From assembly GCF_004362805.1 (NCBI RefSeq), contig NZ_SNYF01000005.1, positions 603,788 through 667,787 of the forward strand: a DNA stretch of 64,000 bases, in the 5' to 3' direction. The notes beneath the pieces were generated by a model, which did no database searches, was not told the origin of the DNA, and saw nothing but the letters and a program-made list of their open reading frames with translations. The translations under genes and the position numbers were made by a program. Shown here in pieces: positions 24,936 to 33,745 of this stretch. This DNA is from Algoriphagus boseongensis (GTDB taxonomy: Bacteria > Bacteroidota > Bacteroidia > Cytophagales > Cyclobacteriaceae). Each line of letters begins with the position of its first letter. The stretch's first letter is position 1.

Positions 24936-26148
24936 AATGGAATTTTTTGACTTCCGGCGCTTCTGCGCTGGTGGAAAGTTCGTTGGCGAAACGTGTTGCA
25001 TAATCATCCAAAAGTTCTAGCACTCGTTCTTGCTTGGGCGATTTGACTATAAGTCCGGCGTGGTAATTCATGGGCACTCTAAAGCAAACCTCAGAATCAT
25101 CAAAGCTGCTTAAATCAGGATGCTCATATTTGGATAGTGTCAAGACTATCCCTGCGTAATTCTTGGCGACTTTCGGGAGTTCGTATTTATTTCCCTTAGC
25201 CACTGCATCTTCAATTTTGGCCCATTCCGACCACAGGTTGATGTCAGTTGCTGCTTCAACCATTTCTGCCAAGTGAGCCCCACCAACTCTGGACGCGGTT
25301 TCAAGGAAATAGATTTCTCCATCGTCCTTTCCTTTGATGAATTCTGTATGAGAGGCTCCATTTTTCAGGCCAAAGGCCTTCATGATCTGCTCGTTTACCT
25401 TTTTGATGGCTTTGTCATCATGGGATCCATATTTCACATTGGCAGATCTGAAAATTCCACCCCCTTGTGATATTTCCATGGGAGTTGCCAAATATCGAGA
25501 AACCGTCAAAAAGAGGTTTTTTCCTTCAAGTTGCAATCCGTCAGCATGGTAAACATCTCCAGGTTTAAATTGCTCAACCAAGTAATAAATCCGGTTTTCA
25601 CCCAATTCATCTATTTTTTGCCAGAGCGTGTCTTTGTCATGAACCTTAATAATCCCATGTGCAGAGGCTTCTGACCTAGGTTTTAAAACCCATGGCGGAG
25701 CAACAGTATCTGCAAAATGGTTAATGTCATCATTGTTGAACAGAGAAGAAAAAGCAGGAACTTTGATTCCGGCGTCCTTAGCGCGCATACGCATCGCAAG
25801 TTTATCTCTGAAATACCTTCCGGTGCTTTGTCCCATTCCTGGGATTCTCAAATTTTCTCTTAAAAAGGCGGCTTTTTCCACATCATAATCATCCAAAGCA
25901 ATTATGGCTTCGATTTTATGGTCTTTCATCAAGCCTCCCACACCTTTCAGCAATAGATCCATGTCCCAATCCAAATCCTGACCAGGCATGTAAAAAACCT
26001 CGTCGATGTATTCATAGGCCCATGGCTTATCCTTGAGTTGCTCGGTGGTAACTAAGAAAACCCGGTTTCCTTGCTTTTTTAAAGCGGTCAAAAAAGCATT
26101 GCCTTTAAAATAGTTTGAGATGCAGAGAAAAGTCTTGGAAGCTTCCAT
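24934..26148 (-). CDS. ATP-grasp domain protein (carboxylate-amine ligase-like)
   Basis: The 404-residue protein has a preATP-grasp Rossmann-like domain (residues of about 5-100, with FLCISNYFKGNAFLTAL and IIALDDYD). An ATP-grasp fold follows: WVLKPRSEASAHGIIKV, YYLVEQFKPGDVYHADG, and the metal-binding strand GEIYFLETASRVGGAHL. Such enzymes ligate an amino acid or amine to a carboxylate through acyl phosphate. The partner substrates cannot be predicted. The start lies five bases after the aminopeptidase stop codon; the esterase, aminopeptidase and this gene appear to be one operon. A role in peptide turnover is possible. Confidence 0.85.
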   Translation of the reverse strand: MEASKTFLCISNYFKGNAFLTALKKQGNRVFLVTTEQLKDKPWAYEYIDEVFYMPGQDLDWDMDLLLKGVGGLMKDHKIEAIIALDDYDVEKAAFLRENLRIPGMGQSTGRYFRDKLAMRMRAKDAGIKVPAFSSLFNNDDINHFADTVAPPWVLKPRSEASAHGIIKVHDKDTLWQKIDELGENRIYYLVEQFKPGDVYHADGLQLEGKNLFLTVSRYLATPMEISQGGGIFRSANVKYGSHDDKAIKKVNEQIMKAFGLKNGASHTEFIKGKDDGEIYFLETASRVGGAHLAEMVEAATDINLWSEWAKIEDAVAKGNKYELPKVAKNYAGIVLTLSKYEHPDLSSFDDSEVCFRVPMNYHAGLIVKSPKQERVLELLDDYATRFANELSTSAEAPEVKKFH

Positions 26149-26153
26149 CTTTA

Positions 26154-27575
26154 TTAAAGTTGGTTTTCAATAAACTTAAGCAATAAACTTACACCAAAAG
26201 CACTTCCGGTTTTGGTTTTTGCAAATTCAGAATCTGTAAAAGATACCCCAGCGATGTCCAAATGGGCCCAAGCTGGATGTTCATGGGTAAATGCCTGAAG
26301 AAATTTCGCCGCAGTAATGGCACCTGCAAAAGGCTTTCCATGGTAGTTTTTGATGTCTGCGATTTCAGAATCCATCTCTTTTCCATAAGAATCCCAAAGC
26401 GGTAATGGCCATGATTTTTCTCCAATTTCTTCTCCTGCCTCTTGCAATCCGTGAGAAACGGCCCCGTCATTGGCGAACAAAGCAGCGCATTCATAGCCGA
26501 AAGTACCAATGCTACTTCCTGTCAAAGTCGCCAAATCTATGATTTGATCTGTTTTGTAGTTTTTGACCAAATAAGAAAGTCCATCCGCAAGGATCAGCCT
26601 TCCTTCGGCATCTGTATCGATCACTTCAATACTCAAGCCAGCATGGCTTCCAATTACCTCTGAAGGCAAGTATGCATCCTTGTCGATTGCATTTTCAACC
26701 GCTGGAACAATGGTGGTCAAGTGGATCGGAAGTTCCAAATCTGAAATCAACTGGGTTACCGCTAAAACTGCTGCGGCACCTCCCATGTCAGATTTCATGT
26801 GATGCATTCCCTGCGTTTTGACATTGAGTCCTCCGGTATCGAAAGTGACCCCTTTTCCCACCAAGCCTAGGTGTAGCTTTGGGTTGGAATGTCGGTATTC
26901 AATTATGATGAATCTTGGTTCTTTTGCAGATCCTCTTCCAACAGCTAAAAAAGCTTCCAGACCCTCTGATTTGGCCTTTTTTGCATCAAAAACCTTTACA
27001 CTCAGTTTCGACTTTTTACCCAAATTCTTCGCCCAATCAGCCAAACTCTGAGGGGTTATTTTATTGGGAGGAAGGTCTACCAATTTGAAAGCTTCAATCT
27101 TTGCTGAAGCAATTTTTTCAGCTCTTTCGACCAATTGCTTTGGTTTAGGCAAGGAGGTGAGGACTTGAACTTTGATTTTGCTGAAATCCTTAGGGGCTTC
27201 TTTTTTATAAAATCCTATAGAATAGGCTCCTAATTGAAAACCAACCAAAGCAGCTTCAATTTGTGCTGCTAAAAAGTGTTCAGGAAACTCGATCGAGATT
27301 TCTTTTTCGACTAAGGCTGAATGCTTGGAAAGAATTCTTCGAAAGGAGTTTTCTATATCCTTATAGCTGGGATTTTCTCCTAAACCCAATACAAGAACCA
27401 GTTGCTTTCCTGATCGAAAAGAGTAGGAGCTATCTTTTTTTCCTGAGAAAATAGGACTTGGGATTTCCTGGTTTTTAAGAACTTCAGGCAGTTCCTGATC
27501 TTTTTGATTTTCCAAAACAGGAATGACCAAAAGGCCTGATTCGCTAATAGCCTTAGGATTGATTTTAAATTGCAT
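26154..27575 (-). CDS. Leucyl aminopeptidase (M17 family)
   Basis: A 473-residue di-zinc aminopeptidase. An N-terminal macro-like domain is followed by the catalytic core with VGKGVTFDTGGLNVK (lysine and aspartate ligands), MKSDMGGAAAV, NAIDKDAYLPSEV and the signature DTDAEGRLILAD. Normally a cytoplasmic hexamer that removes N-terminal leucine and related residues from peptides. A GTG at 27611 overlaps the upstream gene. The ATG at 27575, 19 bases beyond that gene's stop codon, fits the family's N-terminus better. Confidence 0.92.
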   Translation of the reverse strand: MQFKINPKAISESGLLVIPVLENQKDQELPEVLKNQEIPSPIFSGKKDSSYSFRSGKQLVLVLGLGENPSYKDIENSFRRILSKHSALVEKEISIEFPEHFLAAQIEAALVGFQLGAYSIGFYKKEAPKDFSKIKVQVLTSLPKPKQLVERAEKIASAKIEAFKLVDLPPNKITPQSLADWAKNLGKKSKLSVKVFDAKKAKSEGLEAFLAVGRGSAKEPRFIIIEYRHSNPKLHLGLVGKGVTFDTGGLNVKTQGMHHMKSDMGGAAAVLAVTQLISDLELPIHLTTIVPAVENAIDKDAYLPSEVIGSHAGLSIEVIDTDAEGRLILADGLSYLVKNYKTDQIIDLATLTGSSIGTFGYECAALFANDGAVSHGLQEAGEEIGEKSWPLPLWDSYGKEMDSEIADIKNYHGKPFAGAITAAKFLQAFTHEHPAWAHLDIAGVSFTDSEFAKTKTGSAFGVSLLLKFIENQL

Positions 27576-27594
27576 ATGCTGATTTTTAGGAGGG

Positions 27595-28719
27595 TTACTC
27601 CGGTTTATCACTGAAAAACAGCCATTCTATGGCTTTAGGGAACTCGTCGCTCCAATAGGACTCATTGTGCTTTCCGAGTTCATTTATAGAAAGTCGAACC
27701 TTCATTTTTCCTTCCAGACTTTCTCTCTTCAGAAGTCTCTTTCGGAATTTTTTGACATGGTCGACCATAGTTTCACTTTCGTCTCCACCTGCATAGAGGT
27801 AAATCCGTGTTTCCTGAGGCTCAAAGAAGTCTAAAAACCCAAGTTTGATTTTGGGAATCACCCAGAGGGAAGGAGAGAAGATCATCAATTTTCCAAAAAC
27901 CTCAGGATACATCAGCCCTGAGAAAATACTTACCAATCCTCCCATGGAACTTCCTCCGATGCCGGTGAAGTCACGATCAGACTTGGTTCGGAAAGTTTTG
28001 TCTACGAATGGTTTTAGTGTATCCACGACGAAACGGATGTATTGCTTGCCATGGCCTTGACCTAAGAGGGTCTTACCGACGTTGTATTCCTGCAATCTTT
28101 CGGACTCTGCGTGCTCTACGGCAATGATGATGATTTTTCCAATGCCATAATCCGACATCACTGCCAGCTTTTTGTCAATCTGCCAATTGCCGAATTCCGC
28201 ATTTTCATTGAATAAATTCTGGGCGTCCTGAAGGTATAAAACCGGGTAATGCTCAGTGCTTGTCTCGTAATCATGAGGTAAAAGAGCCCAGATTTTTCTT
28301 TTTTTATTCAATTGTGGGATTTCAAATTCCTCAGAAATCAAATGGATTTTAGGAAGCTGGGAAGGACGATAGGGGAGCCAGTTTTTTCTCCACTTCCAAA
28401 CCTTCTCAGTTTTCACCTCATTGTCATCGTTCCAATGACGGTTCGGAGTTCGGTTTCCATACCGATCTATTTCTACCTCTGACCAATCTCCTTTGGTGAA
28501 TTTGTAAATCAGTTCTTTTTGGAATTTTTCCTCCTCTGGAAAAGTAAATTCATATTTCCCGTCTTCGATTTTTTTCATTCGAAACCGAAAGTCCTGAGTT
28601 GCCCAGTTGTTGAAATTCCCAGAGATATAGACTGGTCGATCATCATCTGTAGGAGTTAACAGGATGATTTTTTTGGCTTTGGTGTCGATAACTAGGGGAG
28701 AGCTGGCTTCTGAAATCAT
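27595..28719 (-). CDS. Alpha/beta-hydrolase esterase with N-terminal E-set/CBM-like domain
   Basis: The 374-residue protein has an N-terminal immunoglobulin-like domain resembling carbohydrate-binding or E-set modules (VYISGNFNNWATQDFRF, YEFTFPEEEKFQKELIYKF). An esterase D/enterochelin-esterase-like catalytic domain follows, with IWALLPHDYE, PVLYLQDAQNLF, the nucleophile elbow GGSSMGG, an acid in AGGDESE and a histidine in LGKHNES. No signal peptide is visible. It may hydrolyse esters of sugars or siderophore-like compounds; the substrate is unknown. A TTG at 28731 is a weaker start than the ATG at 28719. Confidence 0.82.
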   Translation of the reverse strand: MISEASSPLVIDTKAKKIILLTPTDDDRPVYISGNFNNWATQDFRFRMKKIEDGKYEFTFPEEEKFQKELIYKFTKGDWSEVEIDRYGNRTPNRHWNDDNEVKTEKVWKWRKNWLPYRPSQLPKIHLISEEFEIPQLNKKRKIWALLPHDYETSTEHYPVLYLQDAQNLFNENAEFGNWQIDKKLAVMSDYGIGKIIIIAVEHAESERLQEYNVGKTLLGQGHGKQYIRFVVDTLKPFVDKTFRTKSDRDFTGIGGSSMGGLVSIFSGLMYPEVFGKLMIFSPSLWVIPKIKLGFLDFFEPQETRIYLYAGGDESETMVDHVKKFRKRLLKRESLEGKMKVRLSINELGKHNESYWSDEFPKAIEWLFFSDKPE

Positions 28720-28800
28720 GGGTGTGGGCAAGGAATAGAAAAACCCGCAAGTCCAAAAATAAGTTTTGTCTGGCTAAGAAAGAAATAAAGTTCCAATCCT

Positions 28801-30525
28801 CTAGTTCGATTCACCTGGCCTAAACCTGATTTCTTCAGGATATGGAAACGCGTGGATCAGTTCACCTTGCTCGATTCTGTCTTGAATAGATCTCCAATAA
28901 GCGGGGTCAAAAAGGTCTTTATGGTATTCCAAAAAATGAGCTTTCAGGTCAGATCTTCCGATCATCCATCTCTTGAAGTCTTCTGGGAAAACATCGTGTT
29001 TTTTGATCTCATACCAAGGTTCTGGTGCATAGATCTGCTCGTAGGTTTGAGGTTTAGGCTTTTCCCTAAAATTCATTTCTCCTAGAAATTCAATTTCGTC
29101 ATAGTCGTAAAAGATCACCCGCTTTTGTCGGGTAAGACCAAAGTTTTTGGTCATCATATCTCCGGGAAATATGTCCGCCTGTGCCAATTGGAGAATAGCC
29201 CGACCATAGTCTTCAACCACTTTTTTTCCTTCTGCAGTAGAGCAAGATTCTAAATAGATATTCAAAGGGATCATTTTTCTTTCAGTATAAAGATGTTTGA
29301 TGATCAGGTAGTTATTCTTGATTTGTAAAAGTGAATTTGTGGTGTTTCTCAATTCATTCATCAAGCTCTGACTGATCCGATCCAAAGGGATTTTGAAAAA
29401 CTCAAACTCATGCGTATCAGCCATTCTTCCGACTCGGTCGTGTAGAGAGACCAGTTTGTACTTTTCTCTTACCTCCTGTCGGGTCATATTTTTTGGAGGC
29501 TCAAAATGATCCTTGATTAACTTGAATACTATGTTCAAGGAGGGAAGAGTGAAAACCGTCATCACCATCCCTTTGATCCCTGGAGCAACGACAAATTCAT
29601 CTTTGCTATGCTCTAAATGATGGAGAAAATCCCGGTAAAAAAGAGTTTTTCCATGTTTGTTGAATCCAATGGCATTATACAATTCATGGATTTTTTTATG
29701 CGGAATGACAGAAAGGAGAAAACCAATGACTTGAGAAGGGACTTCAGCTTCCACCATAAAATAGGATCTAGTAAAACTGAATAGATGACTCATCAAATGC
29801 GGATCAAAAATCAAGGTGTCCACAAAAACGCCTTTTGGTCCATGAAGAATAGGGATAATAAAAGGCATCCATTTTCTACCCACATAAGTTCGTCCAATGA
29901 GATAGGCTGCTTTATTTCTGTAAAAAACCGGTTTCAGAATCTGGGTTTTCGTACCCACTTCCACATCGTATCGACTTAAAATAACCTCCTTGACTCCCTC
30001 AATTAAGAATTGGACATCCCGCTCTTTATCCATGAATTCAGCACCAAAATCAAAATCATCTAAAATCTGACGGATGATTTGTTCCAAACCCATGGATGCA
30101 GGATAGGTAATTAAAAGGTCTGAATTTTCTCGGATTTCAAAAGAATTATATCCCTCACTCACGTACATGAGTTCTTCATCCAAGGGGTTATTTGGGAAGG
30201 TTTTTCTAAAGACTGAATTGAAAAAAGTCTCAGCCAATTCCACATCAGGACGATCAGCAATCATTTTTTGATATTCAGTTCGGATGAGTTTCCATATTTC
30301 CCGGTTATTACTGTCCTCACCCAACATTTCCTGAAAAACCTTTGTCAAACCAAAAAGTAAATCTTTGTAAAGCCTCAATCGCTGCCTATGATTCAGCTGC
30401 ATTGCAGGCCAATTCCTTTGGGCAAAATAAAGTGGAGCGAGTCGGGTATAGGTTTTAAAAGTCTCGATATAGGTATTAAATCCTTCGAAAATCTTAATTG
30501 CTAGAGGAAGTGCTCTTTTTGGCAT
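28801..30525 (-). CDS. aceK: Isocitrate dehydrogenase kinase/phosphatase
   Basis: AceK phosphorylates and dephosphorylates isocitrate dehydrogenase, steering carbon between the TCA cycle and the glyoxylate shunt. The 574-residue length is typical. Key blocks match the family: GIKGMVMTVFTLPS (ATP loop), VFKLIKDHFEPPKNMT, LVSLHDRVGRMADTHEFE and the catalytic segment near GDMMTKNFGLTRQKRVIFYDYDE (read as two parts). In enterobacteria it is the third gene of aceBAK; here no isocitrate lyase or malate synthase gene is adjacent. AceK is best known from Proteobacteria, so its occurrence here is noteworthy. It is cytoplasmic and probably monocistronic. Confidence 0.93.
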   Translation of the reverse strand: MPKRALPLAIKIFEGFNTYIETFKTYTRLAPLYFAQRNWPAMQLNHRQRLRLYKDLLFGLTKVFQEMLGEDSNNREIWKLIRTEYQKMIADRPDVELAETFFNSVFRKTFPNNPLDEELMYVSEGYNSFEIRENSDLLITYPASMGLEQIIRQILDDFDFGAEFMDKERDVQFLIEGVKEVILSRYDVEVGTKTQILKPVFYRNKAAYLIGRTYVGRKWMPFIIPILHGPKGVFVDTLIFDPHLMSHLFSFTRSYFMVEAEVPSQVIGFLLSVIPHKKIHELYNAIGFNKHGKTLFYRDFLHHLEHSKDEFVVAPGIKGMVMTVFTLPSLNIVFKLIKDHFEPPKNMTRQEVREKYKLVSLHDRVGRMADTHEFEFFKIPLDRISQSLMNELRNTTNSLLQIKNNYLIIKHLYTERKMIPLNIYLESCSTAEGKKVVEDYGRAILQLAQADIFPGDMMTKNFGLTRQKRVIFYDYDEIEFLGEMNFREKPKPQTYEQIYAPEPWYEIKKHDVFPEDFKRWMIGRSDLKAHFLEYHKDLFDPAYWRSIQDRIEQGELIHAFPYPEEIRFRPGESN

Positions 30526-30668
30526 AGGAAATTTGGTGAGGTGGTGGGAAATTCATCATTTTGGGGGGCTTAGAAAATTTTTTTTGAAGAAAATTCCTTG
30601 ATTTTCTGCCATTTAGAATGATTTTTTAACCACCGAATAAAATTTTGAAAATTTTTCGCAATCGATTG

Positions 30669-30700
30669 TTTGGACAGAATGAAAACATTTTCTACTTTTC
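30669..30700 (+). promoter_or_regulatory. Promoter candidate in the aceK/lipoprotein gap
   Basis: TTTG (30669-30672), a 20-base spacer and TACTTTTC (30693-30700) match the Bacteroidota promoter except for the last base. A start near 30707 would give a transcript ending at the terminator 80 bases later. Confidence 0.5.
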
Positions 30701-30706
30701 GAAAGT

Positions 30707-30786
30707 ATTCATGAATTGAATATCTACAATAGGTTTAATAGGTTTGAGAGCAGGAAAAGGTCGGAGTCATATTCCGACCTTTTTTG
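30707..30786 (+). ncRNA. Candidate small RNA in a 341-bp gene-free stretch
   Basis: The 341 bases at 30526-30866 contain no gene. Within them, a promoter-like site is followed about 57 bases downstream by a strong terminator: AAGGTCGGA (30757-30765) pairs with TCCGACCTT (30773-30781), then Ts. No gene lies between, so an 80-base RNA is predicted. It contains a perfect tandem repeat, AATAGGTTT twice (30728-30745). The only ATG inside is followed at once by a stop. It could instead be an attenuated leader of the lipoprotein gene at 30867. The rest of the stretch is AT-rich with nothing recognisable. Confidence 0.45.
30757..30786 (+). terminator. Stand-alone intrinsic terminator
   Basis: A 9-bp perfect stem with a 7-base loop is followed by a T run. 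It is oriented on the plus strand although the nearest plus-strand gene begins 80 bases downstream and the gene to the left is on the other strand. Confidence 0.8.
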
Positions 30787-30866
30787 TTTTTTAAATTTCA
30801 AGCTTTTTTGAAAGGTCGTTTGAATTTTCACCAGCTTAATTTAGTTTAACACCTCATCTTTTCACT

Positions 30867-31550
30867 ATGAAGGCCCGAATTAGATTTTATTTGTTTTTAA
30901 TCCTCTCCATAAGTATTTGGTCATGTTCTAGTTCGGACTCGAATGATGAATCTTCAAACGATATTAATCAGGGAGAATTACATGATGAAGCCTATTACCA
31001 AAATCTTATAGGTATAGGATTGAGCAAAAATCCCAACTGGTCCAAACATTGGGGAACTATTATTGGACCTTTTGAGGCAGGAGATTTTCACTTGACCTTT
31101 ACGGATTCAATCGATCCTATGGAAATGCCTGAGGTAAATCCCATAGGTTCGGGAGATCCTCTTTCTCCTTATCAATTTCCTCACCCTGAGGGAAAAGGGA
31201 CAATGGACATTTACCTCTACAAGGTGGAAGCTCAGGAAACTTTGGACAAACCCTTCTTAAACCCTGATTCAGAAGTAATTTGGTTTCGAGAAGATGGAAT
31301 GAAGGAAAGATTGCTTTTTATGGGTCCATCCGGAATGTTTGAAGAAGGCGGTTGGCTTAATGCCCAGGAATTTTTGGTCTTGGGGTATTTCCAAGAAGAG
31401 GAGGGTTTTCATCCAATGATTTGGATCATTGACGTTGATAATCACGTTTTTCGGCAATTCAGAATGGATAAATTTTCTGAAAGCTATCTTCCCCAATCTT
31501 ATTTGGATCAAAAATTAAAGTCTGTGAATCTTTCCCCAAATGGAAATTGA
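30867..31550 (+). CDS. Lipoprotein of unknown function
   Basis: The 227-residue protein has a lipoprotein signal (KARIRFYLFLILSISIWSC) with the lipidated cysteine at about residue 20, followed by a Ser/Asp/Asn-rich tether. The mature part is soluble and beta-rich (MDIYLYKVEAQETL, VIWFREDGMKERLLFMG, FHPMIWIIDVDNHVFRQF). I recognise no family. It overlaps the Nudix gene by 11 bases, so the two are co-translated, though their roles are not obviously related. Confidence 0.7.
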   Translation: MKARIRFYLFLILSISIWSCSSSDSNDESSNDINQGELHDEAYYQNLIGIGLSKNPNWSKHWGTIIGPFEAGDFHLTFTDSIDPMEMPEVNPIGSGDPLSPYQFPHPEGKGTMDIYLYKVEAQETLDKPFLNPDSEVIWFREDGMKERLLFMGPSGMFEEGGWLNAQEFLVLGYFQEEEGFHPMIWIIDVDNHVFRQFRMDKFSESYLPQSYLDQKLKSVNLSPNGN

Positions 31551-32172
31551 ATACCTTATTTCTATCCTAGAGAAAAGGCTTAAAAATCCCCTTCCAGGAA
31601 AGGAAGCCCATTTTCAGATGGCACCAACGCCGGTGGATATGAGAAGATTTGATCCAAAATTGCCCGAAAATCACAGAAAAAGTGGCGTATTGATTCTATT
31701 CTACCCTGAGGAGGGAAAGGCTTATTTTCCTTTGATTAAAAGACCTGATTATCCCGGGGTACATGGAGGACAAATTGCTTTGCCTGGAGGAAAAATGGAA
31801 GAACTTGACGAAGATTTAATCCAAACAGCTTTAAGAGAAGCAGAGGAAGAGATTGGAGTTTCAAGGTCTCAAGTTCGGGTCATAGGTCAAATGAGTCCTT
31901 TATTTATACCTACCAGTAATTTTTTGGTAAATCCCGTCGTGGGCTTTGTGCTAGAAAAACCACAAATGAAACCCGAAGAAAAAGAGGTGCAAAGAATTAT
32001 TGAAACGCCTGTGAGCAGGATTTTTGCATCTGAGTTTAGAAGAAGAAAAATTTTGGAATTAGGTTCTGGGATTAAATTGGATACGCCCTATTTCGAAATA
32101 GATGGTGAAATGGTGTGGGGGGCAACTGCAATGATTCTTAGTGAACTGATCCATCTTCTTGCCGAAGAATAG
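31540..32172 (+). CDS. Nudix hydrolase, coenzyme A pyrophosphatase-like
   Basis: A 210-residue Nudix enzyme. The Nudix box runs from GGKMEELDEDLIQTALREA to EEEIGV, near residues 85-108. It is preceded by HGGQIALPGG, the extension typical of CoA diphosphatases (NudL/YeaB type). It probably cleaves CoA or acyl-CoA into 4'-phosphopantetheine and 3',5'-ADP in the cytoplasm. The start codon lies inside the preceding lipoprotein gene. Confidence 0.88.
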   Translation: MEIEYLISILEKRLKNPLPGKEAHFQMAPTPVDMRRFDPKLPENHRKSGVLILFYPEEGKAYFPLIKRPDYPGVHGGQIALPGGKMEELDEDLIQTALREAEEEIGVSRSQVRVIGQMSPLFIPTSNFLVNPVVGFVLEKPQMKPEEKEVQRIIETPVSRIFASEFRRRKILELGSGIKLDTPYFEIDGEMVWGATAMILSELIHLLAEE

Positions 32173-32178
32173 GCTGGG

Positions 32179-32211
32179 TTTGGTGATTTTAGGCTTTTCT
32201 TGGTATTGTTG
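32179..32211 (+). promoter_or_regulatory. Promoter candidate for the DUF819 gene
   Basis: TTTG (32179-32182), a 21-base spacer and TATTGTTG (32204-32211) match the Bacteroidota consensus except one base in the -7 box. The start codon lies 20 bases after the box. Confidence 0.5.
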
Positions 32212-32231
32212 TAGAGTTCAAGAGAATTAAT

Positions 32232-33485
32232 ATGGAAGAAAATACACCCTTACTAACCAATGATGCAGTAGTTTTCGGCTTGCTGGCAGTCATTTTGGCT
32301 TTTGTTTTTGCGACTTCAGCAAGTAAAAGTAAGTTCTGGGTAAAGTTCTACACCTACGTTCCTACCGTTTTGCTATGCTACTTTATCCCCGCTGTATTCA
32401 ATTCTTTGGGATTAATCTCAGGTGAATCTTCAAGTCTTTATTTTGTAGCCTCTCGCTATCTACTTCCAGCTTCATTAGTTCTTTTTACGATTAGTATTGA
32501 CTTAAAAGGCATTTTAAAACTTGGACCTAAAGCCTTAACCATGTTTTTAGCAGGTTCTTTTGGAATTATTATCGGAGGACCTTTGGCAATGTTGACTGTC
32601 GGATTGATGTTTCCTGATATTTATTCAGGGTCTGGACCAGATGAACTATGGAGAGGGCTCTCTACGATTGCGGGAAGTTGGATAGGAGGAGGGGCTAATC
32701 AAACTGCCATGCTGGAAGTGTTTGGGGCCAGTCCAACCCTTTTTGGACAAATGATCGCAGTGGATGTTTTGGTAGCGAATCTATGGATGGCATTTCTCCT
32801 TTATTGGGCAGCAAAACCTGAAAAGTTGGACAAATTACTGAAGTCAGATACTTCTGCAATCCTTGAATTGAGGGATAAGATTACCAAATTCCGCGAAGGG
32901 ATTATGCGGATTCCAAGTTTGGGTGACACCATGGTAATATTAGGAATTGGATTCGGAATCACTGGGATTTCTCATTTAGCTGCAGATTTTTTAGCTCCCT
33001 GGTTTGGAGAAAATTTCCCTGAGCTTAATCAGTATTCATTGAATTCAGCCTTTTTCTGGATTGTGGTTATTGCTACCACCTTGGGTTTATTGCTTTCATT
33101 TACCAAGGCTAGAGAATTGGAAGGTGCAGGTGCTTCAAGAATGGGGTCCGTTTTGCTGTATGTTTTAGTGGCAACAATTGGAATGCAAATGGACTTAGGG
33201 GCTATCTTGGATAACCCAGTCTTCTTCTTAATTGGGATCTTTTGGATGATTTTCCATGTTTTGATCATGTCATTGGTGGCTTGGTTTATAAAAGCCCCGT
33301 TCTTCTATGTCGCTGTGGGATCTCAGGCTAATGTGGGCGGAGCTGCTTCTGCTCCTATTGTAGCTTCGGCTTTTGACGCTTCTTTAGCTCCAGTTGGAGT
33401 TCTATTGGCAGTCTTAGGTTATGCTTTAGGTACTTATGGGGCTTATTTAAGTGGATTGATGATGCAGTGGATTTATGGAATGTGA
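32232..33485 (+). CDS. DUF819 (YjcL-like) integral membrane protein
   Basis: The 417-residue polytopic protein has about ten hydrophobic helices starting at residue 11 (AVVFGLLAVILAFVFATS). The glycine-rich membrane blocks GSWIGGGANQTAM and VGSQANVGGAASAPIVAS recur in the two halves and are typical of inverted-repeat transporters. The family is DUF819; the substrate is not known to me. Its stop codon overlaps the start of a ferredoxin-like gene (TGATG), so the two proteins are translationally coupled. Confidence 0.85.
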   Translation: MEENTPLLTNDAVVFGLLAVILAFVFATSASKSKFWVKFYTYVPTVLLCYFIPAVFNSLGLISGESSSLYFVASRYLLPASLVLFTISIDLKGILKLGPKALTMFLAGSFGIIIGGPLAMLTVGLMFPDIYSGSGPDELWRGLSTIAGSWIGGGANQTAMLEVFGASPTLFGQMIAVDVLVANLWMAFLLYWAAKPEKLDKLLKSDTSAILELRDKITKFREGIMRIPSLGDTMVILGIGFGITGISHLAADFLAPWFGENFPELNQYSLNSAFFWIVVIATTLGLLLSFTKARELEGAGASRMGSVLLYVLVATIGMQMDLGAILDNPVFFLIGIFWMIFHVLIMSLVAWFIKAPFFYVAVGSQANVGGAASAPIVASAFDASLAPVGVLLAVLGYALGTYGAYLSGLMMQWIYGM

Positions 33486-33727
33486 TGCGCCATCCTAGGA
33501 AATTGATATTTGTATGTACGGGATCTGATTGCAAAAAATCAGGAGGGAAGGCTCTGAAAAAACAATTGAAGGCTGAATTGAAAGAAGGACAACTGAAGGG
33601 AAATTGTAAACTTATTTCTACCAAGTGCATGGATATGTGCAAATCCGCTCCAGTGGTCATCGTTGAAGATCATTTTTTAAAGAAAACCAACTTCTCCAAG
33701 GTCCTTCAACAACTAAAAAAGTCCTGA
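33485..33727 (+). CDS. Thioredoxin-like [2Fe-2S] ferredoxin
   Basis: The 80-residue protein begins MRHPRKLIFVCTGSDCKK. Cysteines 11 and 16, then 48 and 52 (STKCMDMCKSAP), form the C-x4-C ... C-x3-C pattern of thioredoxin-fold 2Fe-2S ferredoxins. C41 is an extra cysteine. It probably carries electrons for an unidentified partner. The ATG at 33485 overlaps the DUF819 stop codon by one base; an upstream ATG at 33467 would overlap more and add six residues. The stop codon lies within the terminator stem. Confidence 0.82.
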   Translation: MRHPRKLIFVCTGSDCKKSGGKALKKQLKAELKEGQLKGNCKLISTKCMDMCKSAPVVIVEDHFLKKTNFSKVLQQLKKS

Positions 33728-33743
33728 AATTTCAGGACTTTTT
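33715..33743. terminator. Bidirectional terminator
   Basis: AAAAAGTCCTGAAA and TTTCAGGACTTTTT form a perfect 14-bp stem with A and T tails on both sides. The ferredoxin stop codon (33725-33727) is inside the stem. The convergent YbjQ gene ends two bases beyond, so both genes use it. Confidence 0.85.
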
Positions 33744-33745
33744 GT

